This document shows positions 18,536 through 27,839 of a stretch of 64,000 nucleotides of DNA, piece by piece. The number at the start of each line of letters is the position of its first letter. Positions within the stretch are counted from its first letter, which is position 1. The stretch lies in the NCBI GenBank assembly GCA_000980375.1, contig LARD01000026.1, forward strand, positions 3,450 through 67,449. The letters run 5' to 3'. The translations under genes were made by a program, and so were the position numbers. The notes under the pieces are model-generated. The model was not told where the DNA came from. It did not search any database and worked only from the letters and a program-made list of their open reading frames with translations. Source of the stretch: Clostridium sp. K4410.MGS-306 (lineage in GTDB: Bacteria; Cyanobacteriota; Vampirovibrionia; Gastranaerophilales; Gastranaerophilaceae).

Positions 18536-19615
18536 ATGAAACAATTTTCACAAACAGGTCATTATGAAGGATTAATCAACAGATACAGAGAATATTTACC
18601 CGTAACGGACACAACGCCTGTTGTTACACTAAATGAAGGCAACACACCTTTGGTAAAAGCAGACAATCTGGCAAAAAAAATCGGGCTTGATTGCGAAATT
18701 TATCTTAAATTTGAAGGCGCAAACCCTACAGGAAGCTTTAAAGACCGCGGAATGACAATGGCTGTTACAAAAGCCAAAGAAGCCGGCGCAAAAGCAATAA
18801 TTTGTGCATCTACAGGTAATACATCAGCTGCAGCAGCTGCTTATGGGGCAAAAGCCGGACTCAAAACATATGTGCTTATTCCGGATGGTTACATTGCACT
18901 TGGCAAACTTTCTCAAGCAATGATGTACGGAGCAGAAATTATTGCAATCAAAGGAAACTTTGACGAAGCACTTGAAAGAGTAATAGAAATATCCGAAAAA
19001 TACCCTGTTACACTTGTAAATTCGGTTAACCCTTACAGAATAGAGGGACAAAAAACCGGCGCATTTGAAATATGCGATGCACTTGGCGATGCCCCGGATT
19101 ATCACTTTATCCCTGTCGGCAATGCTGGCAACATTACTGCATACTTTAAAGGATATGAAGAATACCACAAACTCGGCAAAACAACTCATATCCCTAAAAT
19201 GATGGGATTTGAAGCAGAAGGAGCCGCTGCAATTGTGAAAGGTGAAAGAATAATGAAACCTGAAACTATTGCTACAGCCATAAGAATAGGCAACCCGGCC
19301 AGCTGGAAACAGGCTGAAAACGCAAGAGACAAATCAGGCGGAATCATTAATTTTGTTAATGATGAAGAAATCATTGCAGCATATAAATTAATCGCTTCAA
19401 CAGAAGGTATTTTAGCTGAACCGGCCAGTGCAGCTTCTGTTGCAGGGGTTATAAAAGCTCAAAAACTTGGACTTATTGAATCAGGCAAAAAAATCGTATG
19501 TATACTTACAGGAAACGGCCTCAAAGATCCTGATTCTGCTATCAAATACTCCGGCAGCGAAGTCAAAAAAACATCTTCTGAATTAAATGATATTTTAAAA
19601 GCAATGCAAATCTAG
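18536..19615 (+). CDS. thrC: Threonine synthase
   Basis: This PLP enzyme turns O-phosphohomoserine into threonine. The 359-residue protein has the PLP-lysine motif GSFKDRGM (Lys69), the phosphate-binding loop ([11 protein letters not shown]) and a length typical of the short ThrC class. It follows hom directly. A homoserine kinase (thrB) is not in the window. A terminator overlaps the stop codon. Confidence 0.96.
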   Translation: MKQFSQTGHYEGLINRYREYLPVTDTTPVVTLNEGNTPLVKADNLAKKIGLDCEIYLKFEGANPTGSFKDRGMTMAVTKAKEAGAKAIICASTGNTSAAAAAYGAKAGLKTYVLIPDGYIALGKLSQAMMYGAEIIAIKGNFDEALERVIEISEKYPVTLVNSVNPYRIEGQKTGAFEICDALGDAPDYHFIPVGNAGNITAYFKGYEEYHKLGKTTHIPKMMGFEAEGAAAIVKGERIMKPETIATAIRIGNPASWKQAENARDKSGGIINFVNDEEIIAAYKLIASTEGILAEPASAASVAGVIKAQKLGLIESGKKIVCILTGNGLKDPDSAIKYSGSEVKKTSSELNDILKAMQI

Positions 19616-19637
19616 CCAATCGACTGATTGGCTTTTA
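19614..19637 (+). terminator. Terminator of the hom-thrC operon
   Basis: Eight-pair stem AGCCAATC/GATTGGCT with loop GACT, followed by a short T tract. It begins inside the thrC stop codon. The T tract of three or four residues makes it a weak terminator. Confidence 0.65.
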
Positions 19638-19691
19638 AAACCTATTTTTGCTAAGATGTTAGAAAGAATCAAACAAGGTTGAGGAAGATAA

Positions 19692-20330
19692 ATGAGCACT
19701 TTTTCTAAAAGAGATACAAAAACATATAACAAATTCAGAAGATTTTGTCTCTGGCTTACCTGCAACCTTTGTTTTGGGTCATACATAAAACTAATGTACA
19801 ACTATAATGTTGAAGGTAAAGAAAATATTCCATCTGATGAAAGATTTATAGTTGCAGCCAATCACATATCGGGTAGAGACCCTTTCTTGTTGCCTTTTGC
19901 ATTAAATTTGCCCATTGCATTTATGGCAAAAGAAGAACTTTTTGAAAAATTTTTCTCACGTACATTAATGGATTGCTGCGGAGCTTTTGCAGTCAGAAGA
20001 GACAAGGTAGAAGTTTCTACTATAAAAACTGCATTAAATATAAAAAATACAAATTGGATGCTGGGTCTATTCCCTCAAGGAACAAGGGATTCGAGTCAAA
20101 AAGTAGAAAAGATAACAAAAGGCTTTGCTTCATTTGCCAAAGCAACAAAGACAGGAATACTCCCTGTCGGAATTATAGGTTCAGATGAAAAGCCCAAATG
20201 GCCGTTTTGCACAAAACTTACTGTAAAAATTGGTAAAATGATACCCTACAGTGATGACATTGATGACATGATGCGTCAATGGTGCAGTACTATTTCTGAA
20301 CTGACAGGAAAAGAATACGTTTTAGAATAG
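19692..20330 (+). CDS. 1-acyl-sn-glycerol-3-phosphate acyltransferase-like protein (PlsC family), copy 1
   Basis: PlsC acylates lysophosphatidic acid to phosphatidic acid at the inner membrane. The 212-residue protein has the H-x4-D motif (NHISGRDPF), the YMAKEELF-type block (FMAKEELFEKF) and the FPQGTRD motif in place of FPEGTRS. A hydrophobic N-terminus is short. GAGGAAGATAA precedes the ATG. It is followed 38 bases later by a paralogue, so the pair may have divided acyl-chain or substrate roles. Confidence 0.88.
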   Translation: MSTFSKRDTKTYNKFRRFCLWLTCNLCFGSYIKLMYNYNVEGKENIPSDERFIVAANHISGRDPFLLPFALNLPIAFMAKEELFEKFFSRTLMDCCGAFAVRRDKVEVSTIKTALNIKNTNWMLGLFPQGTRDSSQKVEKITKGFASFAKATKTGILPVGIIGSDEKPKWPFCTKLTVKIGKMIPYSDDIDDMMRQWCSTISELTGKEYVLE

Positions 20331-20367
20331 AGATTCTTTTTACAAAAAGGATGTCTGGAGGTATTGA

Positions 20368-21063
20368 ATGGAAAGAAATTATGCAAGAAGATATGCGAAT
20401 GAATTTAATCTTTTTAGGTTAATATATCAAGCGCTATGGTGTATTTTTATTGCAATACCATTATTCTGGCTATTTTACAGATTTGAGATTAAAGGAAGAG
20501 AAAATATACCTAAAGGCAAAAAATTTATTTGTGCCGCAAATCATGTTTCTCACCTTGACCCGTTTTTGGTTTCTATTGCAGTAAAAAAACCAATTGCTTA
20601 CATGGCCAAAAAAGAACTTTTTGAAGACAATGGCCTAATTTTCAGATTAAATATGGATTGGCTGGGAGCGTTTGCTGTTAACCGTCAAAAGCTAGAGGTT
20701 TCCACAATAAAAACTGTTAAAGAATTGTACAAAACTAACTGGTTATTAGGCATTTTCCCTCAAGGCGGAATAAGAAGAAACCACACCATTGAAAAAATAA
20801 ATAAAGGTTTTGCAGTAATTGCAAAAGCTGCAAAATGGGATGTTTTGCCTATTTCTATCACGGGATGTGAAAAATACAACTGGATACCATTTGGTGCTAA
20901 AGTGACAGTACAAATTGGAAAACCAATATCTTATGAGCTTTCACAAGACGAATTGATTGAGCAATGGGGGCAACAGGTTGCATCTATGAGCCATTACAAA
21001 TATATAGAAACAGAATCTGAAAACAGTGAGGTGCAAGACCAACAGGAATTTGCAGAAGCATAG
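20368..21063 (+). CDS. 1-acyl-sn-glycerol-3-phosphate acyltransferase-like protein (PlsC family), copy 2
   Basis: A 231-residue paralogue of the upstream gene. It has H-x4-D as NHVSHLDPF, the YMAKKELFED block and FPQGGIRR, where the usual G-T-R triplet reads G-G-I-R. The N-terminus has a better membrane segment (LWCIFIAIPLFWLFYRFEI). The shared motif order and similar spacing (for example EVSTIKT in both) show recent tandem duplication. TCTGGAGGTATTGA precedes the ATG. The altered third motif may shift acceptor specificity; this is inference. Confidence 0.88.
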   Translation: MERNYARRYANEFNLFRLIYQALWCIFIAIPLFWLFYRFEIKGRENIPKGKKFICAANHVSHLDPFLVSIAVKKPIAYMAKKELFEDNGLIFRLNMDWLGAFAVNRQKLEVSTIKTVKELYKTNWLLGIFPQGGIRRNHTIEKINKGFAVIAKAAKWDVLPISITGCEKYNWIPFGAKVTVQIGKPISYELSQDELIEQWGQQVASMSHYKYIETESENSEVQDQQEFAEA

Positions 21064-21194
21064 ATTCAAATGTAAAGAAATGTAACAACAATAAAGTGTA
21101 CACATGACAACCAATATGAAAAAATCAAACTAATCTTTTTTATTTTTTATAAAAAAAGCATCAAAAATTAGAGAGAAGTGTGGTAAAAATTTTA

Positions 21195-21230
21195 AAATAT
21201 GCATAAAAAAATGCATATTTTTTTGTTTTT
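21195..21230 (+). terminator. Terminator downstream of the plsC-like pair
   Basis: Ten-pair stem AAATATGCAT/ATGCATATTT, loop A6, followed by TTTTG and further T residues. It lies about 130 bases after the acyltransferase stop, in the 327-base gap 21064-21390. No gene is seen in that gap. Confidence 0.65.
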
Positions 21231-21257
21231 ACAATTTACTACAAAAATAGCAAGGTA

Positions 21258-21381
21258 TTGACGAAACGCCAAACATAGTGTAATTTTATATATAATAAAT
21301 TTTTAAATTATTAATTGTTAAAAACACACTTTATCTATAAAAATTGCATCCGCTAATCTTAAATGATAAGCGGTTTTTTTT
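21258..21381 (+). ncRNA. Candidate small RNA gene (promoter-like site plus terminator)
   Basis: In the 21064-21390 gap there is TTGACG (21258-21263), an AT-rich -10-like region (21281-21296), about 60 bases without any usable reading frame, and a terminator at 21350-21381 that points away from the neighbouring minus-strand gene. A short RNA starting near 21295-21300 would be about 80 nt. The -10 spacing is not ideal, so this remains a candidate. Confidence 0.3.
21350..21381 (+). terminator. Plus-oriented terminator with no obvious gene
   Basis: Stem CCGCTAATC/GATAAGCGG (21350-21358 with 21365-21373), one A-A mismatch, loop TTAAAT, followed by eight T residues on the plus strand. On the minus strand the tail is A-rich first, so it does not fit rsmG well as a terminator. 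Confidence 0.7.
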
Positions 21382-21390
21382 GTCATAATT

Positions 21391-22110
21391 TTACAAAGGT
21401 GTTTTCTTTGCCTGTCCTGACTTCCTGGGATATAAGAGTGGTGTTTTGCCTGTTTTTTTAAAGATTATCAACTCTCTATCATGTTCTTGTATTTGCGGCA
21501 GTTCATATTTTATGCGTTGTACTGCTTCACATTTTAGAACAGAAATTGCATTTTTGGCATTTTGCAGCTCCTCATCAGCATTTTTGGATTTATATGCAAC
21601 AACAAAACCCGTTGAACAAGCAAATGGCACTGTGTATTCCAAAAGCGTATTCAAAGAGGCAACAGCACGTGATGTAACAACATCAAAATAGCCTTTCATC
21701 TCCTGTGGCAATTCCTCAGCTCTTTTGCACTTTGTGTGCAGATTATCGAGTCTGAGCTCTTTTTGTACAAATTCTATAAATCCGATTTTTTTTGCAATAG
21801 AATCGAGCGGATAAATTTGCAGCTGTGGAAAAACTATTGCAAGAGGCAATGAAGGGAAACCACCGCCTGTACCCACATCCAGAATTTTTGCAGAAGTGTT
21901 AATATTAAATTTTTTAAAAAACAGAGCCAAACACAAAGAGTCGTAGATATGTTTTTCAAACAGCACTTTTTCGTCATTTTTGCTCACCAGATTAGTGTGA
22001 GAATTATAGATTTTAAACAACTGTTCAAAATTCTGCAATCTCTCTTTTGTCAGCTTGGGCAATTCTTCGCCTATGAGCTGTTCTATCAGGGTAAAGTGTT
22101 TATCTTCCAT
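21391..22110 (-). CDS. rsmG: 16S rRNA (guanine-N7)-methyltransferase RsmG
   Basis: RsmG methylates G527 of 16S rRNA. The 239-residue protein has the S-adenosylmethionine motif ILDVGTGGGFPSLPLAI, the family block PLDSIAKKIGFIEFV and the acidic/hydrophobic VVTSRAVASLNTLLEY. The length is standard. It overlaps the upstream ATPase-TPR gene by 11 bases, so the two share a transcript. The C-terminal tail is basic. Confidence 0.95.
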   Translation of the reverse strand: MEDKHFTLIEQLIGEELPKLTKERLQNFEQLFKIYNSHTNLVSKNDEKVLFEKHIYDSLCLALFFKKFNINTSAKILDVGTGGGFPSLPLAIVFPQLQIYPLDSIAKKIGFIEFVQKELRLDNLHTKCKRAEELPQEMKGYFDVVTSRAVASLNTLLEYTVPFACSTGFVVAYKSKNADEELQNAKNAISVLKCEAVQRIKYELPQIQEHDRELIIFKKTGKTPLLYPRKSGQAKKTPL

Positions 22111-24595
22111 TATTTTCCACGTCTTGTATTACTTTATCTATTATATTTCGAGGAAGAATGCTTTTCAAATCATTGAGACGAAGTTCTATGCTTTGTTCAC
22201 TTTCTTGCGAGTGTTCGTATTTTTCAAGACTCTTTTTAGCAAGCAGGAAAGCTTTCAGCGCCTTTTGATTATCCCCTTTATCAAAGTAGTAATCACCTGT
22301 TTCTAGATAAGCATTTGTTATATAAATATTTTCTTTTGTGCGTTTGGCTGCGCTCAAAGACTTTAAAAGCCAATCGGCAACAGATTCCAGCGCAATTTCC
22401 TCACTCAATCTTGCGAGTTTTAAACATATATAATAAACACCTTCATAATTAGAGTTTGCAATATCAGTTTTTAGAGCCATTTTATAATAATCTGCAGCCT
22501 TTTTGGGGTTGCCCTGCTCTCTTATAATCTGTCCGACATTTGTATACGCAGCAGAAAGATAGATATTGCCTTCTTTTGCAGTCCGTATACTTCTTTGGTA
22601 AAAATCTAATGCGGCCTGGGTTTGGCTGAAATCATCCAGAATGAGTGCATATTTAAAATATGCCTGTGCAAGAATAGGTGCATCAAGTTTTTCTTTTGTA
22701 TTAGAAATTTCATCAGCTATTGCAAAGGCTTTTTTGTAATATTCCACAGCCTTTTCTGTATTGGCAGAATCCTCCTCTATGCCGGCAAGTTCGATATATG
22801 AACGCGCTAGAATAGAATTTGATGCAGTAGACTTTTTGTTTATAAAGTTTTCATATATGACTCTTGCATGGTTTAGCTTAAAGGTTTCTTTGTAAATTTG
22901 TGCAATATTGAGCCTAACCTCATTCATTTTATCAATTTGTTCTAAAGATGCGTACAATTCTGTCAGCCTGTTATAAAAGTCTATTGCCTCCATTGTTTTG
23001 TTCATTCTTTTGGCGCACACAGCAAGCCGTTCCAAAAGCAACGGTTCATAGTCTTTAAAATCCGTATCATCAACAAGCTGCCAAGCCTGATAATACAAAA
23101 CAAATGCCGTCTCAAAATCGTGAGAATCTTCCAGCTCTTTAGCAGAATTGTACAATTGAGGTAAAGATTTTTGTTTCTTTTCCTGTTTAAGAGCGTCTTC
23201 TTTTTGTTCAAAAGTACGGTAGAGCTGCTGTTTGGCTGCGTGTTCTTCTTGTTTTCTTAAATCAACAGGCACACTCAACAAAGAGATTTCATCTTTTGTC
23301 AGTTCATATTTTTCAAAGCGTTTTTCTTTATCCGAAATACTTTTCGGGGGAGTAGGGCGCTCTTTTTTTTCTTCAGTATCATCTTTTATATTTGTATTTT
23401 TTATGTTCCACGCAGTAAGATTGCTATTAAGATAGCTCATCAACGACATATCTGTATTGTCGGCCTCCTGACGCTGTTGAATAATAAAACCTGAATGATA
23501 TTCTATCTGAGAACGCATTGTATTTCTTGAAATTAAAATAACTCTGTCTTTGGGTTTTAAAGGCAGCTGAGACGAATAAAAATCCCTCCAGAAGGTATGT
23601 ATTTTTATTTTATCAAGATGCGCAATAATCCTTATAAGATATTTTTTTAAATAGTTTTTTACATAGACAGAATTATATTCGTTTGAAACAAGGCCTTTTT
23701 CTACAACATAATTTAATTGTTCTTGAGTAAAAAAGCCCTGTTTTATAAGGTATTCCCCGCTAATAGGCTCATTTACAAGTGCAAGATAATACAGAGATTT
23801 TTTAACTTTTTCAGTAACAAAAGTGATGAGTTTTTGCAAGATAAAATCCACAAAAGAAACACGTTTTGTTTCAAATTCCTCGAGCAAAGCACCTGCACTT
23901 GTGTTCAACGTCACTGCAATATTAGCCGTTATGTAAATATAGTTCCTGTTTCCGCCTGTCAAAGCATATAATTTGTCCAAATCATCGGGTGACAAATCCG
24001 GTATAACACTCAAAATCTGTTCTTTTGTATATGGTTCTGTCTTGATACACACGCTTGCATCTGATAAATCATCAAATTCCTCTGTAAAATATGAGGATAT
24101 CAAAACAATTTTAAATTTATTCATTGAATGCAAATGTTTGATAAACCTAATTATCTCATCTTTTTCTGATTGATTTTGCTTGTTAAAAACTTCTTCAAGT
24201 GAATCAATCAAAATTACACACGGCAAATTTATTGAGCTGAGATATTTAATAATCCTTTGAGAAAGAGAGTTTGTTTCTATTTTTGTAAAAGAAACTTTTT
24301 TTTCTTGAGCATATCTTTTCAAATCTTCAAAAAACGAAAGAAAAATATCATCAAGAGTTGTTCCTTCAAAACACCTGAAACCAAAAACAAGCGTATTGTC
24401 TGTTAAAAATCGGCGTGATTCTTTAAAAAGTTCAGTTTTAAAAGAGCCGGCATCGCCTTCAACAAAACAGATCTGCTTATCTTTGTTATTGTAAAAAGCC
24501 AGCATCTCATCAAGCTTTTCAGGCTGCACAGCAGCAGAAAAAGACGATTTAAGAGAATTGAGCAGCAAACTGTTTTTTAAAAAGCTTTGTTCCAT
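22100..24595 (-). CDS. STAND-like P-loop NTPase fused to TPR repeats
   Basis: An 831-residue protein. Residues 20-240 are a P-loop ATPase with Walker A GDAGSFKT (47-54), Walker B VILIDSLEE (Asp131), a sensor-like IVLISSY and a GGNR motif in the place of the STAND GGNP. A winged-helix-like region (about 250-340) and a charged linker follow. The last 400 residues are TPR units (AFVLYYQAWQLV, ARSYIELAGIEEDSANTEKAVEYY, ALDFYQRSIRTA). This order (switch ATPase, winged helix, TPR) is that of STAND signal proteins such as MalT relatives and some antiphage proteins. No DNA-binding effector domain is seen at either end. It overlaps rsmG by 11 bases and lies 27 bases after waaA. Confidence 0.75.
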   Translation of the reverse strand: MEQSFLKNSLLLNSLKSSFSAAVQPEKLDEMLAFYNNKDKQICFVEGDAGSFKTELFKESRRFLTDNTLVFGFRCFEGTTLDDIFLSFFEDLKRYAQEKKVSFTKIETNSLSQRIIKYLSSINLPCVILIDSLEEVFNKQNQSEKDEIIRFIKHLHSMNKFKIVLISSYFTEEFDDLSDASVCIKTEPYTKEQILSVIPDLSPDDLDKLYALTGGNRNYIYITANIAVTLNTSAGALLEEFETKRVSFVDFILQKLITFVTEKVKKSLYYLALVNEPISGEYLIKQGFFTQEQLNYVVEKGLVSNEYNSVYVKNYLKKYLIRIIAHLDKIKIHTFWRDFYSSQLPLKPKDRVILISRNTMRSQIEYHSGFIIQQRQEADNTDMSLMSYLNSNLTAWNIKNTNIKDDTEEKKERPTPPKSISDKEKRFEKYELTKDEISLLSVPVDLRKQEEHAAKQQLYRTFEQKEDALKQEKKQKSLPQLYNSAKELEDSHDFETAFVLYYQAWQLVDDTDFKDYEPLLLERLAVCAKRMNKTMEAIDFYNRLTELYASLEQIDKMNEVRLNIAQIYKETFKLNHARVIYENFINKKSTASNSILARSYIELAGIEEDSANTEKAVEYYKKAFAIADEISNTKEKLDAPILAQAYFKYALILDDFSQTQAALDFYQRSIRTAKEGNIYLSAAYTNVGQIIREQGNPKKAADYYKMALKTDIANSNYEGVYYICLKLARLSEEIALESVADWLLKSLSAAKRTKENIYITNAYLETGDYYFDKGDNQKALKAFLLAKKSLEKYEHSQESEQSIELRLNDLKSILPRNIIDKVIQDVENNGR

Positions 24596-24621
24596 ATAAA
24601 TATATTATCATATTTTGGATA

Positions 24622-25893
24622 TTAAGCTTCATTCAAAACATTGATAACAAAGTCAACAGCACCGGAGTTTTCCTCAAATATCTTAGAGGTATCAGCGCAA
24701 GCTTTGTTATAAAAATCATTATCTGTAAGAAGCCTTCTCATGTCATTTGTAAGTTCCTCTGGCGTTGCAGATAACTTCGCCGCATCAGAGCGTGTAAGAA
24801 ATTCGTAAATATCTTTAAAATTGAATACACACTCACCTGAAACAACAGGTTTACCCCATATATTGGCCTCAAGAGGATTGTGACCTCCGGTAGACGAAAA
24901 GCTGCCTCCAATATATGCAAAATGACACACTGAAAACATTTTCATCAATTCACCCATTGTATCGAGCATAATTATATCATTATTTTCAAAAGTATCATTA
25001 TTGCTTCTTTTTCCGTAAGCAAAGCCGGTTTGGGCAATGAGTTGCTCAACTTTTTCATATCTTTCTGGATGTCTTGGTGCAAGCAGCAATTTTATGTCAC
25101 AAAACTCTTTTTTAAGCTGTTTAAATGCATCCAGAATTATTTCATCCTCACCCTTATGGGTGCTCGCAGCAGCTATCATTCTTGCTCCGTTCAATTTCAA
25201 ATTTTGAGCAAGCTCTGTGATTTGTTCACTGTTCATGGTCGGTTTAATATCAAATTTCAAATTCCCCATGAATTTTGTTATATCGTTTGGCGCACCGACA
25301 TTGAGGATTCTTTCCACATCACCGTGTGTTTGCATAAAGATACCCTTATACTGGGAAAAAACCGGTTTAAAAAAGAAAGCAAATCGCTTATAACCTCTAT
25401 ATGAGCGTGGAGACAATCTGCCGTTAACAATATAAACAGGGATATTTCTCCTTTTTGCAAGATAAACAAAATCAGGCCAAATTTCTGTTTCCGCAATAAT
25501 AATTTTATCGGGTTTTATGCTGTTTAAGAAGGAATTTACACTAAAAAAGAAATCAAATGGAAAATAAGTAATGGTATCAACGGTATTGCCGAGTTTTTTA
25601 TGTGCAATTTCCTGCCCTGTTTTTGTTGTTGTAGAAAGGACGATATTGGAATCAGGAAAAGATTCTCTTGTCTTTTTTATAAGAGTTTCGACTGCGTTTA
25701 CTTCGCCAACGGAAACAGCGTGGAAAAAGATTGTATTTTTATCTTGATTCAATTTGATATTGTAAAAGCCAAATTTTGTCCAAAAACCTGCTCTAAATTT
25801 GGGCACAAGTATCAATGCAATTAATATTACAGGGAGAAAAATTATTGCGGCTAAAATAAAAACAAGATTGTATAAAAAACTAAAGAATAACAT
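24622..25893 (-). CDS. waaA: 3-deoxy-D-manno-octulosonic acid (Kdo) transferase
   Basis: WaaA (KdtA) adds Kdo from CMP-Kdo to lipid A, on the inner face of the inner membrane. The 423-residue GT-B glycosyltransferase has an N-terminal membrane anchor (LVFILAAIIFLPVILIALIL), FFHAVSVGEVNAVETLI with the catalytic Glu, and the C-terminal GGSFSSTGGHNPLEANIWGK nucleotide-sugar site. I chose ATG 25893, preceded by GGAG; a TTG at 25908 is also in frame. It shows that the organism makes Kdo-lipid A and so has a true Gram-negative outer membrane. Confidence 0.93.
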   Translation of the reverse strand: MLFFSFLYNLVFILAAIIFLPVILIALILVPKFRAGFWTKFGFYNIKLNQDKNTIFFHAVSVGEVNAVETLIKKTRESFPDSNIVLSTTTKTGQEIAHKKLGNTVDTITYFPFDFFFSVNSFLNSIKPDKIIIAETEIWPDFVYLAKRRNIPVYIVNGRLSPRSYRGYKRFAFFFKPVFSQYKGIFMQTHGDVERILNVGAPNDITKFMGNLKFDIKPTMNSEQITELAQNLKLNGARMIAAASTHKGEDEIILDAFKQLKKEFCDIKLLLAPRHPERYEKVEQLIAQTGFAYGKRSNNDTFENNDIIMLDTMGELMKMFSVCHFAYIGGSFSSTGGHNPLEANIWGKPVVSGECVFNFKDIYEFLTRSDAAKLSATPEELTNDMRRLLTDNDFYNKACADTSKIFEENSGAVDFVINVLNEA

Positions 25894-25958
25894 ACTCCTA
25901 ATCTCCAAATTCCGATACTTTTCTTAAGTCTATAAAAAACAAATTGGTTATTCAATTA

Positions 25959-26699
25959 CTATATTTTAATATTGCCGAAAGAGTTATAATTATTAAAAGC
26001 TTTGAAAGAAGCCGGCAAAGGATTTTTCATTGTAATATTTTCTTTAATTTGAGTTTTTCTTACTTCTTTTGCTTCCTGTTTGCACAAATATTGTTGTGAT
26101 TTTGAAGCAACTTTGTTTCTTACATACGGTGTAACTATATTACACGCAAGAACAGATGCCAAAACTGCAGCCACTGTACCAACATTGTTTTTGTGGCTTT
26201 CAAATTTAGAGAGAGCATCTTCTATTTTTGGCATAATTTTTATTTGCTCACTTTTAGGAAGCGATTTCATAAAGTTGAGTTTGTTGGGCTCAGCAAGCCT
26301 TTCTGTAAGCTTCATTTTTCTTTCGGCTTCTGTGAACATATTATTCCAGGCATTTATATCTTTTTTGGGGTCATAGCCTTTTATTTTGCAAAGTGCTTTT
26401 GCAACATCATCTGTTAAGAGTTTTCCTTTTTCTACAAGTTTGTCAGCACCTTTTTTGATAATGTCACATATTGAATAATACATAACAACGTTTACTGCAG
26501 CATCAGCACCTTCTTGGGGAAGGAGGAATTTCTTTTTGTTTTTATCAATGTTTTTGTCTGTTGCCACAACAACAAGCTGTGCAGCAGAGCTGAATACCCA
26601 TCCCAGTGCACCTAAGTGTACAAGGAGCTTGCCTCCGTCTTTTGAGTAGGTATCAAACATATATTGGATAAATTTATTTACGAATTTAGGCGCAGGCAT
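25959..26699 (-). CDS. Membrane-associated protein of an unknown two-gene cassette, partner B (copy 1)
   Basis: The 246-residue protein has a conserved N-terminal block (GGKLLVHLGALGWVFSSAAQ) with one hydrophobic segment, then KKKFLLPQEGADAAVNVVMYYSICD, then a charged middle and a C-terminal hydrophobic segment (NVGTVAAVLASVLACNIVTPY). It is a clear paralogue of the gene at 54987-55826, which has GKSLIHLGAVGWFFSAVAQ and KKFLIPQEIADGVINVGLYYSIC. It starts immediately at the stop of partner A (shared base 26699). The family is not one I recognise; function unknown, two or three membrane passes predicted. Confidence 0.75.
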   Translation of the reverse strand: MPAPKFVNKFIQYMFDTYSKDGGKLLVHLGALGWVFSSAAQLVVVATDKNIDKNKKKFLLPQEGADAAVNVVMYYSICDIIKKGADKLVEKGKLLTDDVAKALCKIKGYDPKKDINAWNNMFTEAERKMKLTERLAEPNKLNFMKSLPKSEQIKIMPKIEDALSKFESHKNNVGTVAAVLASVLACNIVTPYVRNKVASKSQQYLCKQEAKEVRKTQIKENITMKNPLPASFKAFNNYNSFGNIKI

Positions 26700-27286
26700 T
26701 ATTGTTTAACCTCCGCTTCTTTTTTGGGTACAGGATTTTCATCTAATTTTACATTAGCAAGACTCTTTTGGAAAACTCCGGTAAAGTATTTTGTCAAAGG
26801 TGCATCAAGCAAGAAGTTTGTTCCTATCATTGCAATAGTAGCAACAAAAGTGCCCATTGCTTTTCTGTAGAGTTCAAATTTCTTTTCCAATTTATCAGCA
26901 GCTATGGGGAAAATTGATTTTTCGTTAGTAGAAGATGCTCCCGCAACTTTTTCAAACATTGGTACAAAGAAGCTTTCACCTTTTTTAGGTTTAATGCTTG
27001 AAACGAGTCCACTGCACAAATTTGGGTCATACTGGGAATATTTTCTTACAAAGCTTATACCGGCCTGTCTGACAGCTACGCCCACAAGCGTACCGGCAAC
27101 AATTTTTGCAAGGGTTCTTGCAACGGAAGTTTTTCTTGTTTCAGCGTCGACATCTTTGTTTTTCAAATCAATAAAAGGCTGTGTAGCAAGAGCCGTAGCA
27201 CCAAGCACCAGTCGCTGCTCAGGAGAGTGAATCTTACGGCCCGTCCAATCGAGGGCTTGTTTTACTATTTTGTTACTAATGATCAA
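26699..27286 (-). CDS. Membrane-associated protein of an unknown two-gene cassette, partner A (copy 1)
   Basis: The 195-residue protein carries the block HSPEQRLVLGATALATQPFID followed by SVARTLAKIVAGTLVGVAVR (about residues 20-70), with two hydrophobic segments, a polar middle and a third hydrophobic segment (LYRKAMGTFVATIAMIGTNFLLDAPLT). The same block recurs in the gene at 54440-55000 as NSPEQRLIQGATALAMQPLID and SVARTIGKIIAGTIVGVGVR. The start appears to be TTG. It shares a base with partner B, so the pair is translationally coupled. Function unknown. Confidence 0.75.
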   Translation of the reverse strand: MIISNKIVKQALDWTGRKIHSPEQRLVLGATALATQPFIDLKNKDVDAETRKTSVARTLAKIVAGTLVGVAVRQAGISFVRKYSQYDPNLCSGLVSSIKPKKGESFFVPMFEKVAGASSTNEKSIFPIAADKLEKKFELYRKAMGTFVATIAMIGTNFLLDAPLTKYFTGVFQKSLANVKLDENPVPKKEAEVKQ

Positions 27287-27430
27287 GGCAGGAATAACCT
27301 TTCATTTTCCCAGCTTACCTATTTTACTAAATAAAACAGATTTTGGCTACACTTCACAAGTCATGTAAAACAAAACAAGTTTCAAAATTTACAAAAAAAC
27401 CTGTTTTGTTAAGGTTTTTAAACAAAAAAT

Positions 27431-27838
27431 TTAACGTAAATATTCTTTAAAATTTTTGTTTATTTTAATTTTATATCCGCAAGTATCAAAAGTTTCACAC
27501 CCGCCAAGGCGTATCTTGTCGGTTACATTGGGATATGCCCGGCAATATATTGAACGTAAAAAATAATCACGGCATTTGTTATTTTCGTCCAATGATTTGC
27601 ATTTAAAAAGCAAAACGCCTTTTTCGTTTTTACCAGCTATATCAAAATGCAAATATTTTTTATCAAATTTTTTAAGCTCTTCAAACTGTTCTTCTTTTCT
27701 AACATAGTCATTTTCAATCATAAATACAATATTTTTGCAGCATGCTCCGCAGCCGTTGCATTTGCCTTCTATTTTGTATTTAGAGGTAAAAATTTTGTCA
27801 AAATAAAATTTCAGATACTGTAAAAAGGTTTTTATCAC
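27431..27838 (-). CDS. YkgJ-type cysteine-cluster protein (C-x2-C-x2-CC)
   Basis: The 135-residue protein has GKCNGCGACCKNIVF (about residues 24-38), then CKSLDENNKCRDYFLRSIYCRAYP and a later C-GYKI. This is the pattern of the UPF0153/YkgJ family, thought to bind zinc or iron. The molecular function is unknown. It starts one base after the stop of the upstream secreted protein, so the two are co-transcribed. A long hydrophobic region is absent, so it is cytoplasmic. Confidence 0.85.
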   Translation of the reverse strand: MIKTFLQYLKFYFDKIFTSKYKIEGKCNGCGACCKNIVFMIENDYVRKEEQFEELKKFDKKYLHFDIAGKNEKGVLLFKCKSLDENNKCRDYFLRSIYCRAYPNVTDKIRLGGCETFDTCGYKIKINKNFKEYLR

Positions 27839-27839
27839 T

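Noticed and set aside
27369..27410. Inverted repeat AACAAAACA/TGTTTTGTT in the gap before 27431
   Set aside because: The loop is 24 bases, the stem is all A-T except two pairs and there is no T tract; too weak to call a terminator.
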